A stretch of DNA of 64,000 bases from an uncultured Pseudomonadota bacterium (GCA_913060515.1 CAJXRZ010000018.1:24667-88666), one strand, 5' to 3'. Counted from the stretch's first letter, positions 25,057-35,178 are shown. Numbers and translations: made by a program. Notes: generated by a model from the sequence alone, not told the origin.

Positions 25057-27876
25057 ATGCTTGAGATCTTCCCCGCCGCCCTTGTAGACAACAGCCTGCT
25101 GACTGCTGTTTTGGTAGGCGTGGTGCTGCTGTGGTGGCTGGCGGAGCGCTTTGGCTGGCCCGCCACTGGGCTGGTGGTTCCTGGCTATGTCGGGGCGGTC
25201 CTCTGCACCCGGCCTGAGGCGGCCCTGGTCATCATCATCGAGGCCGTCATCACCTACGGCATCGCGGTCCTGGTGGGTCGGGTTCTGCCCAAGTACCTGC
25301 CTTGGGACCGGACCTTTGGCCGAGACCGCTTCTACCTGATCATCCTGTCCTCGGTCTTGGTACGCGTGCTGGTCGAGGGCAGCCTGGGCCAAGCCCTCTT
25401 GGCCGGCAGTGGCTTGGATCTGGCGCAAGGATGGCACTCCCTGGGTCTGGTGCTCGTGCCCTTGACGGCAAACGCCTTCTGGAAGCCCGGTGTGGCCAAG
25501 GGGCTGCCCCTGGTGCTGTTGCCCACGCTCTTGGTCTACGCCATCTTGCGATTTGTTCTCTTGCCGTTGACCAACCTGGATTTTGCCCAGTTTGAGCTCA
25601 CCTACGAGGACCTGCGCTTCTCTTTCTTGGAGGCGCCGCGAGAGTACGTGATGGTGCTCCTGGGCACCCTGTTCGCCTCACACGCCACCGTTCGCTACGG
25701 CTGGGATTTTGGCGGAATCATCGTCTGTGGACTGCTGGCGATCTCCTGGCTGACCCCGGTCAAGCTCGGCGCCACGCTCATAGAGGTCGCAGCCGTGGTG
25801 TTCTTGCTGCGCGCGGTGATGCGGTGGACCCCCCTGCGCTCGGCCAACCTGACCGGTCTGCGGCCCATCGTGCTGGCCTTTGCCTTGAGCTACCTGGTCA
25901 AGGTGATCACGGCCTGGATCTCACAGGGGGCTTGGCCCGGCTTTCGCATCGGCGAGGTCTTCGGCTTTGGCTACCTGCTGCCCGCCATCATCTCGGTTCG
26001 CATCTTTCGCTACAAGAGCTTCTCGCGGGTCCTGGTTCCGGCATTGGGTATCTCCCTCGCCGCCTTTCTCATCGGGCAGATTCTGGGCCTGGCGGTGGTG
26101 GAGCTCCGCGGAGACCGCTTGCCGGAGATCACAACCTCCGAGCTCAGCGAGAGCCGAGGACGGGCCTCAGAGGCGCTCTTTGCCCAGCTCGTGCCGCCGC
26201 CGGTGGATCCGGAGCGCGTGGACGAGGACCTGTCCCTGGCGCTCTCAGCCGCCCGAGCCCAGCGCAGCTGGAAGGGACCGCAGCTTCAGGTGGACGCCTT
26301 GGAGGGCGGCAGCCTGATTCACAGCGGGGACGCTGGACTGGTCGGCGTGGCGTGGCTCAGAGACCGCTCGGAGGGTGGCTTGGAGCTGGTGGTGCCCGAT
26401 GCGGTGCGCACCCCGGGCTTGGCCGAGGCTGCAGTGCTTCTGGCGGAGCGACTGGACGCCGAGGTGGTGCTCTTCTCGCCCAGTGATTCCCTGCGTCGGG
26501 CCACACACCGGCGGGGCCGTCTGGTCCTGGTGCTGGAAGCGGCACCCACCACCGAGCTGCTCGCCGACCGCCAACTCCCGCAGGAGTTCGAGCTGGATCA
26601 GGTCGTGGGGCTGCTGCCGGACCTGCCCACGCGCTTTGATCTGGAACTGCCCGGCGCCGACCTGGCCCTCCGCCTCAGCGAAGGGGACCGCCTGGACATG
26701 GCCCTGGCCAGTGGCTCCACCCGCTATGTGGCCAGCGGCCGGGCCCCTCTCTGGGACGAGGCGGGCTTGCCCCGACCCACCGATCGCAACCCCCGCGGAG
26801 GCCTGAGTGTTGGGGAGCTGGCCCTGCTGGAGCGCGGCGTGCTCAAGCCGATGCTTCGCGCCCTGATGGGCGGGGACGAGCGCTGGCTCAAGGTGGCCTC
26901 GGCCCACGCAGACTCCATGGGTTTGGTGCTCCAAGATGATGGGGAAGTGCTCTCTCTTGGCCCTCAAGAAGGATCTCCACCTCCCCGCTTCACTCTGCTG
27001 CTACGCCGAAGTGCGGAGCCCCTCACCATCGAGGTCAGAGCGGCCGGTAGGCACAAGAGCGCCGACCGCGTTGGCTTGGGCTGGTGGCTGCAGAGCGACG
27101 CGATGGCCCTGCTGGTGCACGATGCACGGGCGGACCTGGACGCCGAGGCCACCCGAAGGGCCGGCGCTCGGGCCCCAGAGCTGGCTGTGCTGCGCACCCT
27201 GACGCGAGAGGTCTCCGGCATGCAGGTCATCGCGCTGGCGGCAGCCCGTGAGGACGAGGTGCCCGGAGCCCAAGCGGTCATCTCTCTGGGGCGCCCGGTC
27301 CTGCCTTCGTACGACGCCGCAACCGAGCTGATGTGGACGGCCCGAGGCCTGGTTCACCATGCCGGCGGGCGCAGCGCCTGGTACGACGCTGGCGTGCAGC
27401 GCATTCGCTTCTACGACCCCGCCAATCCCCGTCGCGAGGCTGTGCGGGCGGCGGGCGGTCAGTACATCACGGTGTACTTGGATCCCCCTTTCCGCCTGCG
27501 CTATGCCGGTGTTGAGCCCAACTCTCCTCTGCGCGCCATCCTGGATCACGCTGGGGTTCCAGTGCGCCAAGGCTCTCTGGCCAGCGCCGTGGGTGGGCTC
27601 GCCCAAGAGCCCGACCCCATCTTCGAGCCGCTGTTGCTGGAGCTGGCGGCCTTCTCCGCGACTGGGCACCCCGAGTACTTGACCCGGGTTCGCACCCAGG
27701 CACAGGCCAGCGGCCTGCGCCTCTCGGCCTTCTTTGACTCCGAAACGCAGCTGACCTACCTGCTGGCGGAGGGCCCGAGGAGCCGCATGGTCACGCCCAT
27801 TGGGCTCAGTGATCAGCCCATTGATCCCCGCTTCTTGCCAGAAGTGGAGCTGCCAGCCTACCGGAGCAGCCGATGA
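25057..27876 (+). CDS. CapC/PgsC-like membrane protein with tandem domains and large periplasmic extension
   Basis: 939 residues from the ATG at 25057; the ribosome site is poor. Residues 1-160 match PgsC/CapC: a first helix, the motif GLVVPGYVGAVL, then helices with ITYGIAVLVGRVLP and LVRVLVEG. A second copy spans about 200-360 (WDFGGIIVCGLLAI, LALSYLVKV, GFGYLLPAIISVRIF). PgsC of Bacillus is only about 150 residues and works with PgsB in poly-gamma-glutamate synthesis and transport. From about 370 to the end is a large soluble part, probably periplasmic. It contains a segment like that of the 30272 hydrolase but with Asp in place of His (LVVPDAVRT). It is first of five genes joined by ATGA overlaps. 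Confidence 0.82.
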   Translation: MLEIFPAALVDNSLLTAVLVGVVLLWWLAERFGWPATGLVVPGYVGAVLCTRPEAALVIIIEAVITYGIAVLVGRVLPKYLPWDRTFGRDRFYLIILSSVLVRVLVEGSLGQALLAGSGLDLAQGWHSLGLVLVPLTANAFWKPGVAKGLPLVLLPTLLVYAILRFVLLPLTNLDFAQFELTYEDLRFSFLEAPREYVMVLLGTLFASHATVRYGWDFGGIIVCGLLAISWLTPVKLGATLIEVAAVVFLLRAVMRWTPLRSANLTGLRPIVLAFALSYLVKVITAWISQGAWPGFRIGEVFGFGYLLPAIISVRIFRYKSFSRVLVPALGISLAAFLIGQILGLAVVELRGDRLPEITTSELSESRGRASEALFAQLVPPPVDPERVDEDLSLALSAARAQRSWKGPQLQVDALEGGSLIHSGDAGLVGVAWLRDRSEGGLELVVPDAVRTPGLAEAAVLLAERLDAEVVLFSPSDSLRRATHRRGRLVLVLEAAPTTELLADRQLPQEFELDQVVGLLPDLPTRFDLELPGADLALRLSEGDRLDMALASGSTRYVASGRAPLWDEAGLPRPTDRNPRGGLSVGELALLERGVLKPMLRALMGGDERWLKVASAHADSMGLVLQDDGEVLSLGPQEGSPPPRFTLLLRRSAEPLTIEVRAAGRHKSADRVGLGWWLQSDAMALLVHDARADLDAEATRRAGARAPELAVLRTLTREVSGMQVIALAAAREDEVPGAQAVISLGRPVLPSYDAATELMWTARGLVHHAGGRSAWYDAGVQRIRFYDPANPRREAVRAAGGQYITVYLDPPFRLRYAGVEPNSPLRAILDHAGVPVRQGSLASAVGGLAQEPDPIFEPLLLELAAFSATGHPEYLTRVRTQAQASGLRLSAFFDSETQLTYLLAEGPRSRMVTPIGLSDQPIDPRFLPEVELPAYRSSR

Positions 27877-30275
27877 AACGTCGCGTCCTGCTGATGGGCT
27901 GGGTGTTGCTGGTGCTCGCGGTGCTCTGCCTGCGTCCCTGGAAGGGCGTGGAGGACGCCGGCGCCGGTGAGCGTCAGGTCTTCTATGCCTTGGACCCCGG
28001 TGGAGAGATCAGCTTCCGCGTGGGCGCCGATGAGACGCGCATGCGTGTGCTGGCCCGCTTGGAGACGCCGGACCCCGGCTCCCTGGATGAGTCCACCACC
28101 TGGCGCTTCGGGGTCGGCATGGAGCTGGAGGGCGGCGGTCAGACCCACAACCGTGCCCACTGGACCCGCTCCCGTCTGACCCTGCTGCCGGATGGCACGC
28201 CCGCCGCGGTCACCCCAAGCGGCGGCAAGATCGTGACCGACACACGCATCGTGGACCTGGAGCTGGCGCCGCACATGAGCAGCGGCGGCTTGCTGCGCAT
28301 TCGACCGGTGGATCTGGAGCCTGGACAGCGCCTGTTGGTGCGAAGCTTCCGTGAGACCACCCGCACCCGAGCCGAGATGGCCGGTGGGGATCCCATCTCG
28401 GTCAAAGAGCGCCTGGCCCGCACCTACCCGCTGCCGTGGCCAGAGCTGAGCGTGCAGGAGCGCTTCTGGTTCTCGACCCGGAAGCGTCTGACGCTGCCCG
28501 CCGAGGACATCGTTGGAGGCGAGACCATCGCCCTGACCCGCTACGCCAGCCCCTCAGCGGCACCGACCTCTGAGAGCTGGGGCTACAAGCTGAACCCCGG
28601 AGAGTCCACCGCCGTGAACGTTCGCGGTCCCGCCGTTCTGCGGGTGTGGGCTGCTGAGGAGCGTGACAAGCTGGACCCTTCGGCCTCCAATCTACCCATC
28701 GAGCTCGTCGACGCCTCGCTGGAGCCGGTAGAGGGCGGCAGCTTGGCCCCTCACCGGGTGGAGGTGCCCGAGGGCGCCATCTGGAGCCTGCACTGGCACC
28801 GAGACTGGTCAGATACGCCGATCTACTTGAGCTATGAGATGGAGCCCGAGCAGGGAATGAGCTGGGGTGAGCCCCCCGGCGCCGGTGGGGCCCAGCCCTT
28901 GGCACCCGAGCGCCGTCGCTTGACCCTCTGGCGCTCGGATGCCGGAGATGACCCCATCGTGGTGCCCGTCGCTGCGGCCAGAGCGTGGGGAGCCCTGCGC
29001 GTCGAAGCCCGGCCCTTGGCGGACGAGGACTGGAAGAAGCACCCCGAACGCCCTCTGGGACCCACCGCAACGGTCTCGTGGGAGGCGCTGGACGGCCAAG
29101 GCGAGGTGATCGAGTCCGGCGCTTGGGAAGTGCCCTTTGAGCATGCGCCCTACGAGCGCTTCGTGGAGCAGGAGGACGAGCCGGTGGCCGAGCCCCTGGC
29201 ACGCTTTCTCTATCACCCACAGGAGGCCGTGACCCTGCACTTCACCTCCGATGCGCCGGTTGATCTGCGCTTCTCAGCCCCCTTGGACGTGCAGCCCCTT
29301 CGGGCACCTGAGTACGGCTTGGCCAGCGGCTGGCGGGGCCGCTACGCGCCTTGGGAGCTGGCCCCCTATCTGGCGGTGGCTCCCCTCAACGCTCTGGAGC
29401 TGACCCTTGCCGAGCGGCAGCTGCGGATGGACGCCACCGTGCGCATCGAGCCCAGGGACGAGGCCGCCGAGCTGGCGGACGCCAACAGTCTCGCGGGCAT
29501 GCGCACCTACTCCGTTCGGCCCTTGGGCCGCCCCGCTCTGCACCCCATCCTGGAGCCTGTCCGGCGCAAGGGGCCTTTCCAGGTCTTCCACCGCACCCGG
29601 CTGACCTCGAGTGTGGACCTGGAGATTCCGGAGTCCGGTGTGGTCCAGGTGGACTTCCGCGTGGCGACAGCTCAAGTAGGAGCTGGCATCTCCCTGAACT
29701 GCGGCGGTGTGCAGGTGGATCGCAGCCTGGTGAGCAGCGCCGGTGTGTTGACGCTCGTGGGTCTTCCCAGCGGCAAGCAGAGCTGCTCCTTCCAGGCGCC
29801 AGAGGGCTTCTTTTTGGCGGACGTCTCGGGCAGCGGGGCCCGTTGGGCTCGGCGCACCTTGTACCGGGTCGATGGCCGCACTCTGCGTGTTCGAGCGCCG
29901 GTCAATGACCCCGTGGAGGTGCTCTATGCGCGGGCCTACACCCCACCTGGCCAGGGCGCGCCCGTGATTGAGTTGCTCATCGATGGCGGTGAGCTGGAGC
30001 GGCAGGCCGGTGTGACCGAGCGCCGCACGCCTGCTGAGCGCAGCTTCATGCCCCTGGAGGCCAGAGGGCAGGGGCGCCTGGTCAGCGGCGGCAGTCTGCA
30101 GGCTTGGAGCGGCATGCCCGTTGTTTTTGGAGATGATGTTGCGCGCGGCGTGCACGTCCTTGAGTTCACCGTGCCGGCATCTCAGGGGCCGGTCTACATG
30201 CGCTTCGATGGTTCCTGGCGCAGCGCGCAGATCCAAGTGGATGAGCACTGGGTCCGGGCAGAGGAGACCCCATGA
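27873..30275 (+). CDS. Membrane-anchored periplasmic beta-rich protein of the polymer operon
   Basis: 800 residues. The ATG overlaps the CapC stop (ATGA) with CCGGAG upstream. The N-terminus MKRRVLLMGWVLLVLAVLCL is a membrane anchor or uncleaved signal. The rest is rich in short strands, Glu, Arg and Pro, with repeated sandwich-like patterns (ISFRVGADETRMRVLARL, VQVDFRVATAQVGAGISLNCGG). I recognise no family. The position between CapC and the outer-membrane protein suggests a periplasmic part of the synthesis or export machine. Confidence 0.7.
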   Translation: MKRRVLLMGWVLLVLAVLCLRPWKGVEDAGAGERQVFYALDPGGEISFRVGADETRMRVLARLETPDPGSLDESTTWRFGVGMELEGGGQTHNRAHWTRSRLTLLPDGTPAAVTPSGGKIVTDTRIVDLELAPHMSSGGLLRIRPVDLEPGQRLLVRSFRETTRTRAEMAGGDPISVKERLARTYPLPWPELSVQERFWFSTRKRLTLPAEDIVGGETIALTRYASPSAAPTSESWGYKLNPGESTAVNVRGPAVLRVWAAEERDKLDPSASNLPIELVDASLEPVEGGSLAPHRVEVPEGAIWSLHWHRDWSDTPIYLSYEMEPEQGMSWGEPPGAGGAQPLAPERRRLTLWRSDAGDDPIVVPVAAARAWGALRVEARPLADEDWKKHPERPLGPTATVSWEALDGQGEVIESGAWEVPFEHAPYERFVEQEDEPVAEPLARFLYHPQEAVTLHFTSDAPVDLRFSAPLDVQPLRAPEYGLASGWRGRYAPWELAPYLAVAPLNALELTLAERQLRMDATVRIEPRDEAAELADANSLAGMRTYSVRPLGRPALHPILEPVRRKGPFQVFHRTRLTSSVDLEIPESGVVQVDFRVATAQVGAGISLNCGGVQVDRSLVSSAGVLTLVGLPSGKQSCSFQAPEGFFLADVSGSGARWARRTLYRVDGRTLRVRAPVNDPVEVLYARAYTPPGQGAPVIELLIDGGELERQAGVTERRTPAERSFMPLEARGQGRLVSGGSLQAWSGMPVVFGDDVARGVHVLEFTVPASQGPVYMRFDGSWRSAQIQVDEHWVRAEETP

Positions 30276-31105
30276 TGCTGGCGTGGCTGACCCTGTTGAG
30301 CGGCGGACTCACTGGAGGGATCTGGGAGCAGGCCGAGCTCTGGCGAGACGACGGGGCGCCTCTGAGCGTCCCGGCTCCCGAGCGCCTGGCAGCCCAGCGC
30401 CTCTTCAACGAGCTCTTGGCCGGCGCCGCGAGCGATATCCTGCCGGTGGACTTTGAGCGTCGCGCAGCAGAGTTAGGTTTGGAGGTACAGTTTCAGCCGG
30501 GCGCTGTTGTGCTTCACGGCCAGGGCGGCATCTTTGCAGTGCGCCTTGGGGACCCTGAGATCCCTGCCTTGATCCTGCAGGCCCCCCACGCTTGGTACGA
30601 CTTCAAGACCGGCCGAATCGGCGGAGGCCTCTTCGACGCGGGCGTATCGCGGGCGCTCTTTCTGAACGGAGGCCAGCGCTACGGCGGCGTTGACGGCGAA
30701 GACAAACGCTTTGACGTGGCGCACCGTCACGACACCCTGTTCCAGGCGGCCACCCTGGGTGCATCCCAAGGGCTCATTGACCCGCTCGTGGTGCAGCTTC
30801 ATGGCTACGGCCCCAAGACCTCGCCGGCTGCCGCGGTGGTCTCGAGGGGAGGCGCACTGGAGCCGCTGGCGGTGCAGGAGCAGGCCATCGTGGACCTGGG
30901 CCGCTTGTTCGCCAGCTTGGGAGATGTGCATGCCGGAGAGGATGAGCCCCTCTTGGCCGCGCGTGCCAACGCGCAGTCCCATGTCTTGGCGGGTAGGGCC
31001 CGCTTTCTGCACGTCGAGTTGGGCAAACAGGCACGGCGGGATCTGGCCGATGACCCCGAGCTGCAGGCCGCCTTTGGCCAGCTGCTCCAGGACTGGGCCC
31101 AATGA
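30272..31105 (+). CDS. Small predicted hydrolase of the polymer operon, poly-gamma-glutamate hydrolase-like
   Basis: 277 residues; the ATG overlaps the previous stop and follows GAGGAG. A short signal-like N-terminus is present. A strand followed by QAPH (His106), Asp110 and, 70 residues later, a strand with QLHGYG (His177) gives the order of possible metal ligands seen in N-formylglutamate amidohydrolase-like and phage poly-gamma-glutamate hydrolase folds. If right, it would trim or release a glutamyl polymer in the periplasm. I cannot confirm the family; the glutamate context comes from the flanking Cap genes. Confidence 0.55.
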   Translation: MMLAWLTLLSGGLTGGIWEQAELWRDDGAPLSVPAPERLAAQRLFNELLAGAASDILPVDFERRAAELGLEVQFQPGAVVLHGQGGIFAVRLGDPEIPALILQAPHAWYDFKTGRIGGGLFDAGVSRALFLNGGQRYGGVDGEDKRFDVAHRHDTLFQAATLGASQGLIDPLVVQLHGYGPKTSPAAAVVSRGGALEPLAVQEQAIVDLGRLFASLGDVHAGEDEPLLAARANAQSHVLAGRARFLHVELGKQARRDLADDPELQAAFGQLLQDWAQ

Positions 31106-34100
31106 ACTGGTTTGGCCTCCTGCTCGGCTTGGTCTGCTCTGCGAGCGCGGCGTGGGCACCACTGGGTCCTCTGGAGCCGGAGGAGGGTCAGGAAGAGATC
31201 CTGCTGCCCCAGGCCAGCGGCGCCCGGGTGCTCTTCACCCTCTCTCCGCCAGATGCTGGGATGTACGTCATCCACGAGGGCACCTTGTTGCCTTTGCAGG
31301 CCGGCCCCCAAGGCAGCTTGGTCTTGCCGGCCACCTCCAACTCCAGGGAGCTGGTGCTCCAGAGCCCCGGCACCATCACCGCCTGGCGCGAGACCTTGAC
31401 CCCGGTGCAGGTCGCCTGGGACCGCTACGAGGAGTCCCTGGCGCGCTGGGTGCTGCACGGCGGGGAGCTGCCCGCGGCACCGGAGCCGCTCTACGAGCTT
31501 GAAGAGGAATGGGAGCTGCGCCGGGAGGCTTTTCTGGCCGTCGGCGAGCCGGTGCATGAGGCTCTGATGGCCAGCATGCTGCTGGATCTCGAAGGCCGTC
31601 GGTCCATGTCTGGGCGTGACCACCCCGCGTTGATTTTGCCGGTGGAGACCCTCGCCGAGGAGCCGGCCAGCTTCACGGTCCAAGGCCCCGGCGTACTGGT
31701 GGCGGATGTGCAGGTGCAGATGGGCGAGGATCCCTACCTGGACTTTGTGCTGCGCGGCTCCCTGGACGGCAAGCCAGCTGTGCGCCGTCAGACAGTGGCG
31801 GGCCCCAGCGAGGAGGACCCCACCCTAGGTTGGAACCGCCGTATCGAGGTGGTCGTGCCCCCGGGCGAGCACCGCGTGGGCATTGAGCTGGAGTCCCCAG
31901 TGGACGCCGCTCAGCCGGATCTCTTGGTTCAGGGCCTGCTCACGCCCACCTGGCGCGCCCGTCGCTCAGGATGGCGCCGCTCCGGACTGATGCGGCGCTT
32001 CACCGACGGCGGCCGGCCTCGGGGGCCCCTGGAGACCTTGGAGCGCGACGTGGTGCTCCAGGACCCCACCGTTCCCGATCAAGCCCGCGCCTTGTTGGCC
32101 GAGACGACTTTGCCCGACGCCGTCTTGCGCTTGGCCCGCCTGCGCTTGGTGGAGTTCGCCGAGACCGACGCCGAAGCCGTGGAGCTTGTGCGCGCTCACC
32201 CCCAGGACACCCTGCTCTTAGCGGCCCTGGCCCGGCGCTGGCAGCGGGGTGCTGAGATCGACCCTCTGCTCTTTGTGGAGGCCCCCAGATCCCTCCCCAT
32301 GGACCCTCAGCTGCTGGCCGAGCTTGCCGCCGCCATGGACGGGCCCTTCATTCGTCCCCGTGGCGAGGCCATCATGCGCCTGGCCCAAGGCGATCTGCGT
32401 GGCTGGGACAGCGCCCGCTGGAGCGCCTTGCCCGCCGCGACCGAAGGCGGAACGGTGCTGCGCTCCCTGCAGAGCCCCGGCGTTCCGCGGGTGGCCATTG
32501 AACCGGGCCCTGCTGCGCGCATTCTGCTGCCCGAGCAAGAGGCCGGCCTGGTGCCTGTGCTGCGCATCGAGGCCACCGAGCCCGTGCGCTACCGGGTGGA
32601 CGGCCGGGAGGCCTATGGCATGGGCCGCCTGGACGAGGCGCTGGCCTCGGGCGAGCACGTCATCGAAGTCTTGGAGGGTCGCCTCTGGGTCTTGGACGCG
32701 CCAGCCGTGATCGCTGGAGGGGTGCGCTACTACGAGCGTGAGCAGGCCCCTCTCCCGGCGGAGTTCCTGGTCCCAGATCCCGGCGCGCCGGTGGCTCTTG
32801 CCTTGTTGCCCGACCACCCCGGTGTGCTGCTCATTGAATCCAATGACGGCATGGTCACGGAGATCGATGTACCTGCCGGTGCCGAGCGCGTCGTGGTCCA
32901 GCTGGGGCCCTGGGCGACACGGGTTCGGGTCAGCGGTCCTGATCACATCGGCGTCTCTGCGCTGATGCGTCACCCCAAGGGCTCGGTGCTCTGGCCTGCG
33001 CTGCCGGACCCAGGCTTGGACCCGGTGCGTACCTTGGGAGAGGCCTCTCGCTCTCTGGTCGCTGCGATGCAGGCTGGAGCCGAGCAGGCCGAGTTGGCGG
33101 CCTTGCGCCTTCAGCGGGCTGGGGCCTACCAGGCGCTGGGACTGAACGGCTCGGCCCGCGCCGAGGCCAACCTGGTGCTCCAGATGTCGGGCGCCACCGA
33201 CGCCCAACGCCGCCAAGCTCTGGCTTCTCTGCCACCCGTGGCGCCGGTGTCCTCGCCCGTACCCCAGACCGCTGAGGCTGTCTTGGCCTTGCAGCAGCGT
33301 CTGGCACCGGAGACGCCGGAGGGTTGGGAGGCGGCTGCCTCCAAGACCACCCCACCGGCCTACGCGGACATCGTCTGGCTGCGGGCCAGTGAGGCTTGGA
33401 TGGCCCAAGGGGATCCGGTCCGCGCCTACATGGCCGCCGAGAAGGCCAGGGCACGTGGGACGCTGGCCGCTCGCAAAGCCAGCATGGCCGGCACGTGGCA
33501 GGGCATCTCTGCGATGGACCGCCACGGCGGACAGGTTCAGCACACGGTCTACCGCGAGCCTCCAGATCTCGAGGACGGCAACCCAGCTCAGGCGCGGGAG
33601 GCGGCCCTGGGGTCTCCTTGGCCCAGCGATCAAGCTGCGGTGCTTCGGCCAGGTCGCCAAGACCGCATTGAGTGGGCCGGTCCGCGTATGGATCTGGAGC
33701 TGCTCTGCCGCGATGAGACCTTCGCGCTCACGCCAGCGCCCTGCCGCATGACCTTGAGCGTGGACGATGGCCCCGAGCAGCCCATCGAGCTCCTCGATGG
33801 TCAGCTCACCCGGCTGCCTCTGGTGGTCGAAGGCACCCAACATAGCCTGGTGCTGCGCCTGGAGGACCGAGAGGGTCCTGCCGTTGTGGTGCGCGCCAGC
33901 ACGCCCGAGGGGCCGGTGGCTCCCCAGCTCCAGATCCCGGCACACCGGGTCGGCGGCGGCATCGCGCTCAGCGTCGCAGGACCCGCTCTGCTGCGGGTCA
34001 AAGTGCACCAGGGGGGGCCGGTCCAGGTGCGCGTCGGAGACCGCATCGTGCCGGTGGACCGCCGGGGCTTGGTCGCGCTTCCCGAGACGGGGCCACTGGC

Positions 34101-35178
34101 CATTCGTGTGGAGGGTCCGGCCGGCGCTCTGGTGACCCTCTCTCGCTTGGATCCAGCCCCGCTGGAAGAGGACCCCCTGGCGTCCAACTTCGCCTCCGAC
34201 AACGCGCCGCCTCCGGAAGCTCTGCTGCCGCCGCCCCCAAGCGGAGAGTCTGCCGTTGCCACGCGCATCTGGATGGAGGAGCTGGCCGTACCCAAGCACC
34301 CCATCGACGCTCCCATGGGGCCACAGGGCAGCTTCTGGGTGGGTGGACGGCTCGGCGATGACCTGAGCATCGACACCGATCGCCTGCGCCAGTGGCGCTA
34401 CCTGCAGCTTGGGGGTGGATACCGCCAGAGAGGACGCAACCCCAACGTCTACGGCCACGGCGAGGCCTACGGACGCACCAGCATGGACGGTCCCTCTGCG
34501 GCCGGCGTGCAAGGGCAGCTCCACTACCTGCCAGAGCGCTGGGTTCTGAGCATGGAGGGCCAAGCCTGGACGACCCTTGGGGCGGGACACATCAGCGGCC
34601 GTCTGCGCGCCCGATACCTCTTCGAGCTCACACCCCGATGGCGGGTGCAGCCCTGGGGCTGGCTGCGCATGGGCTACTGGACGCCCAATGGGCCAGAGAG
34701 CTCCGATCCCCGTGCGTGGACCAACTACAACCGGGACCACTGGGCGGGTGCCGGCCTTGGCGCACACGTGGACTACCGCCTCTTCCGGGACCTGCGCCTG
34801 CGCGGTACGCCGGCGGTGTTCACCAACGCCAACGGAACCCTGGAGAAGGCGAGCGTGAAGCTGCGGGCCGACTGGCTCTTGAACCCGCGCTGGTGGCTGG
34901 TCGGCGGGGCCACCCTGGAGCGGCGCTTCGTGGACCTGCACCGCGATGTGGCCATCTGGCGTCCTCAGGTCGAGCTCGGCGCCACGTGGGGCAAGTGGAC
35001 CCAGCCCACGCGCTGGTGGCTCGTAGACGCACGCTTGCGCTATCTGCCGGTAGACCGCCAATTTCAGGGTTGGGTGGGACTTACCGTGGAGCTGGCGCCA
35101 CGCCGTGGTACCTACGACCGAGTCCCCATCGATGCGCCATTCTTGGCCCAGCGTGACCTGCCCCTGGAGATGCGATGA
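31102..35178 (+). CDS. Large periplasmic protein with C-terminal outer-membrane beta-barrel, probable polymer exporter
   Basis: 1358 residues, starting at an ATGA overlap. It has a signal peptide (LLLGLVCSASAAWA). Residues about 20-300 and 480-640 are beta-rich; about 310-470 and 650-790 are helical and TPR-like (AYMAAEKARARGTLAARKA). The last 290 residues have alternating amphipathic strands rich in Trp, Tyr and Arg (RYLQLGGGYRQRG, WRVQPWGWLRMGYW, WWLVGGATLERRF), typical of an outer-membrane barrel with about 12-16 strands, similar to the barrel part of BcsC or PgaA. With CapC and CapB on either side, the likely role is carrying the polymer across the periplasm and outer membrane. That role is inferred from structure and context. 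Confidence 0.7.
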   Translation: MNWFGLLLGLVCSASAAWAPLGPLEPEEGQEEILLPQASGARVLFTLSPPDAGMYVIHEGTLLPLQAGPQGSLVLPATSNSRELVLQSPGTITAWRETLTPVQVAWDRYEESLARWVLHGGELPAAPEPLYELEEEWELRREAFLAVGEPVHEALMASMLLDLEGRRSMSGRDHPALILPVETLAEEPASFTVQGPGVLVADVQVQMGEDPYLDFVLRGSLDGKPAVRRQTVAGPSEEDPTLGWNRRIEVVVPPGEHRVGIELESPVDAAQPDLLVQGLLTPTWRARRSGWRRSGLMRRFTDGGRPRGPLETLERDVVLQDPTVPDQARALLAETTLPDAVLRLARLRLVEFAETDAEAVELVRAHPQDTLLLAALARRWQRGAEIDPLLFVEAPRSLPMDPQLLAELAAAMDGPFIRPRGEAIMRLAQGDLRGWDSARWSALPAATEGGTVLRSLQSPGVPRVAIEPGPAARILLPEQEAGLVPVLRIEATEPVRYRVDGREAYGMGRLDEALASGEHVIEVLEGRLWVLDAPAVIAGGVRYYEREQAPLPAEFLVPDPGAPVALALLPDHPGVLLIESNDGMVTEIDVPAGAERVVVQLGPWATRVRVSGPDHIGVSALMRHPKGSVLWPALPDPGLDPVRTLGEASRSLVAAMQAGAEQAELAALRLQRAGAYQALGLNGSARAEANLVLQMSGATDAQRRQALASLPPVAPVSSPVPQTAEAVLALQQRLAPETPEGWEAAASKTTPPAYADIVWLRASEAWMAQGDPVRAYMAAEKARARGTLAARKASMAGTWQGISAMDRHGGQVQHTVYREPPDLEDGNPAQAREAALGSPWPSDQAAVLRPGRQDRIEWAGPRMDLELLCRDETFALTPAPCRMTLSVDDGPEQPIELLDGQLTRLPLVVEGTQHSLVLRLEDREGPAVVVRASTPEGPVAPQLQIPAHRVGGGIALSVAGPALLRVKVHQGGPVQVRVGDRIVPVDRRGLVALPETGPLAIRVEGPAGALVTLSRLDPAPLEEDPLASNFASDNAPPPEALLPPPPSGESAVATRIWMEELAVPKHPIDAPMGPQGSFWVGGRLGDDLSIDTDRLRQWRYLQLGGGYRQRGRNPNVYGHGEAYGRTSMDGPSAAGVQGQLHYLPERWVLSMEGQAWTTLGAGHISGRLRARYLFELTPRWRVQPWGWLRMGYWTPNGPESSDPRAWTNYNRDHWAGAGLGAHVDYRLFRDLRLRGTPAVFTNANGTLEKASVKLRADWLLNPRWWLVGGATLERRFVDLHRDVAIWRPQVELGATWGKWTQPTRWWLVDARLRYLPVDRQFQGWVGLTVELAPRRGTYDRVPIDAPFLAQRDLPLEMR

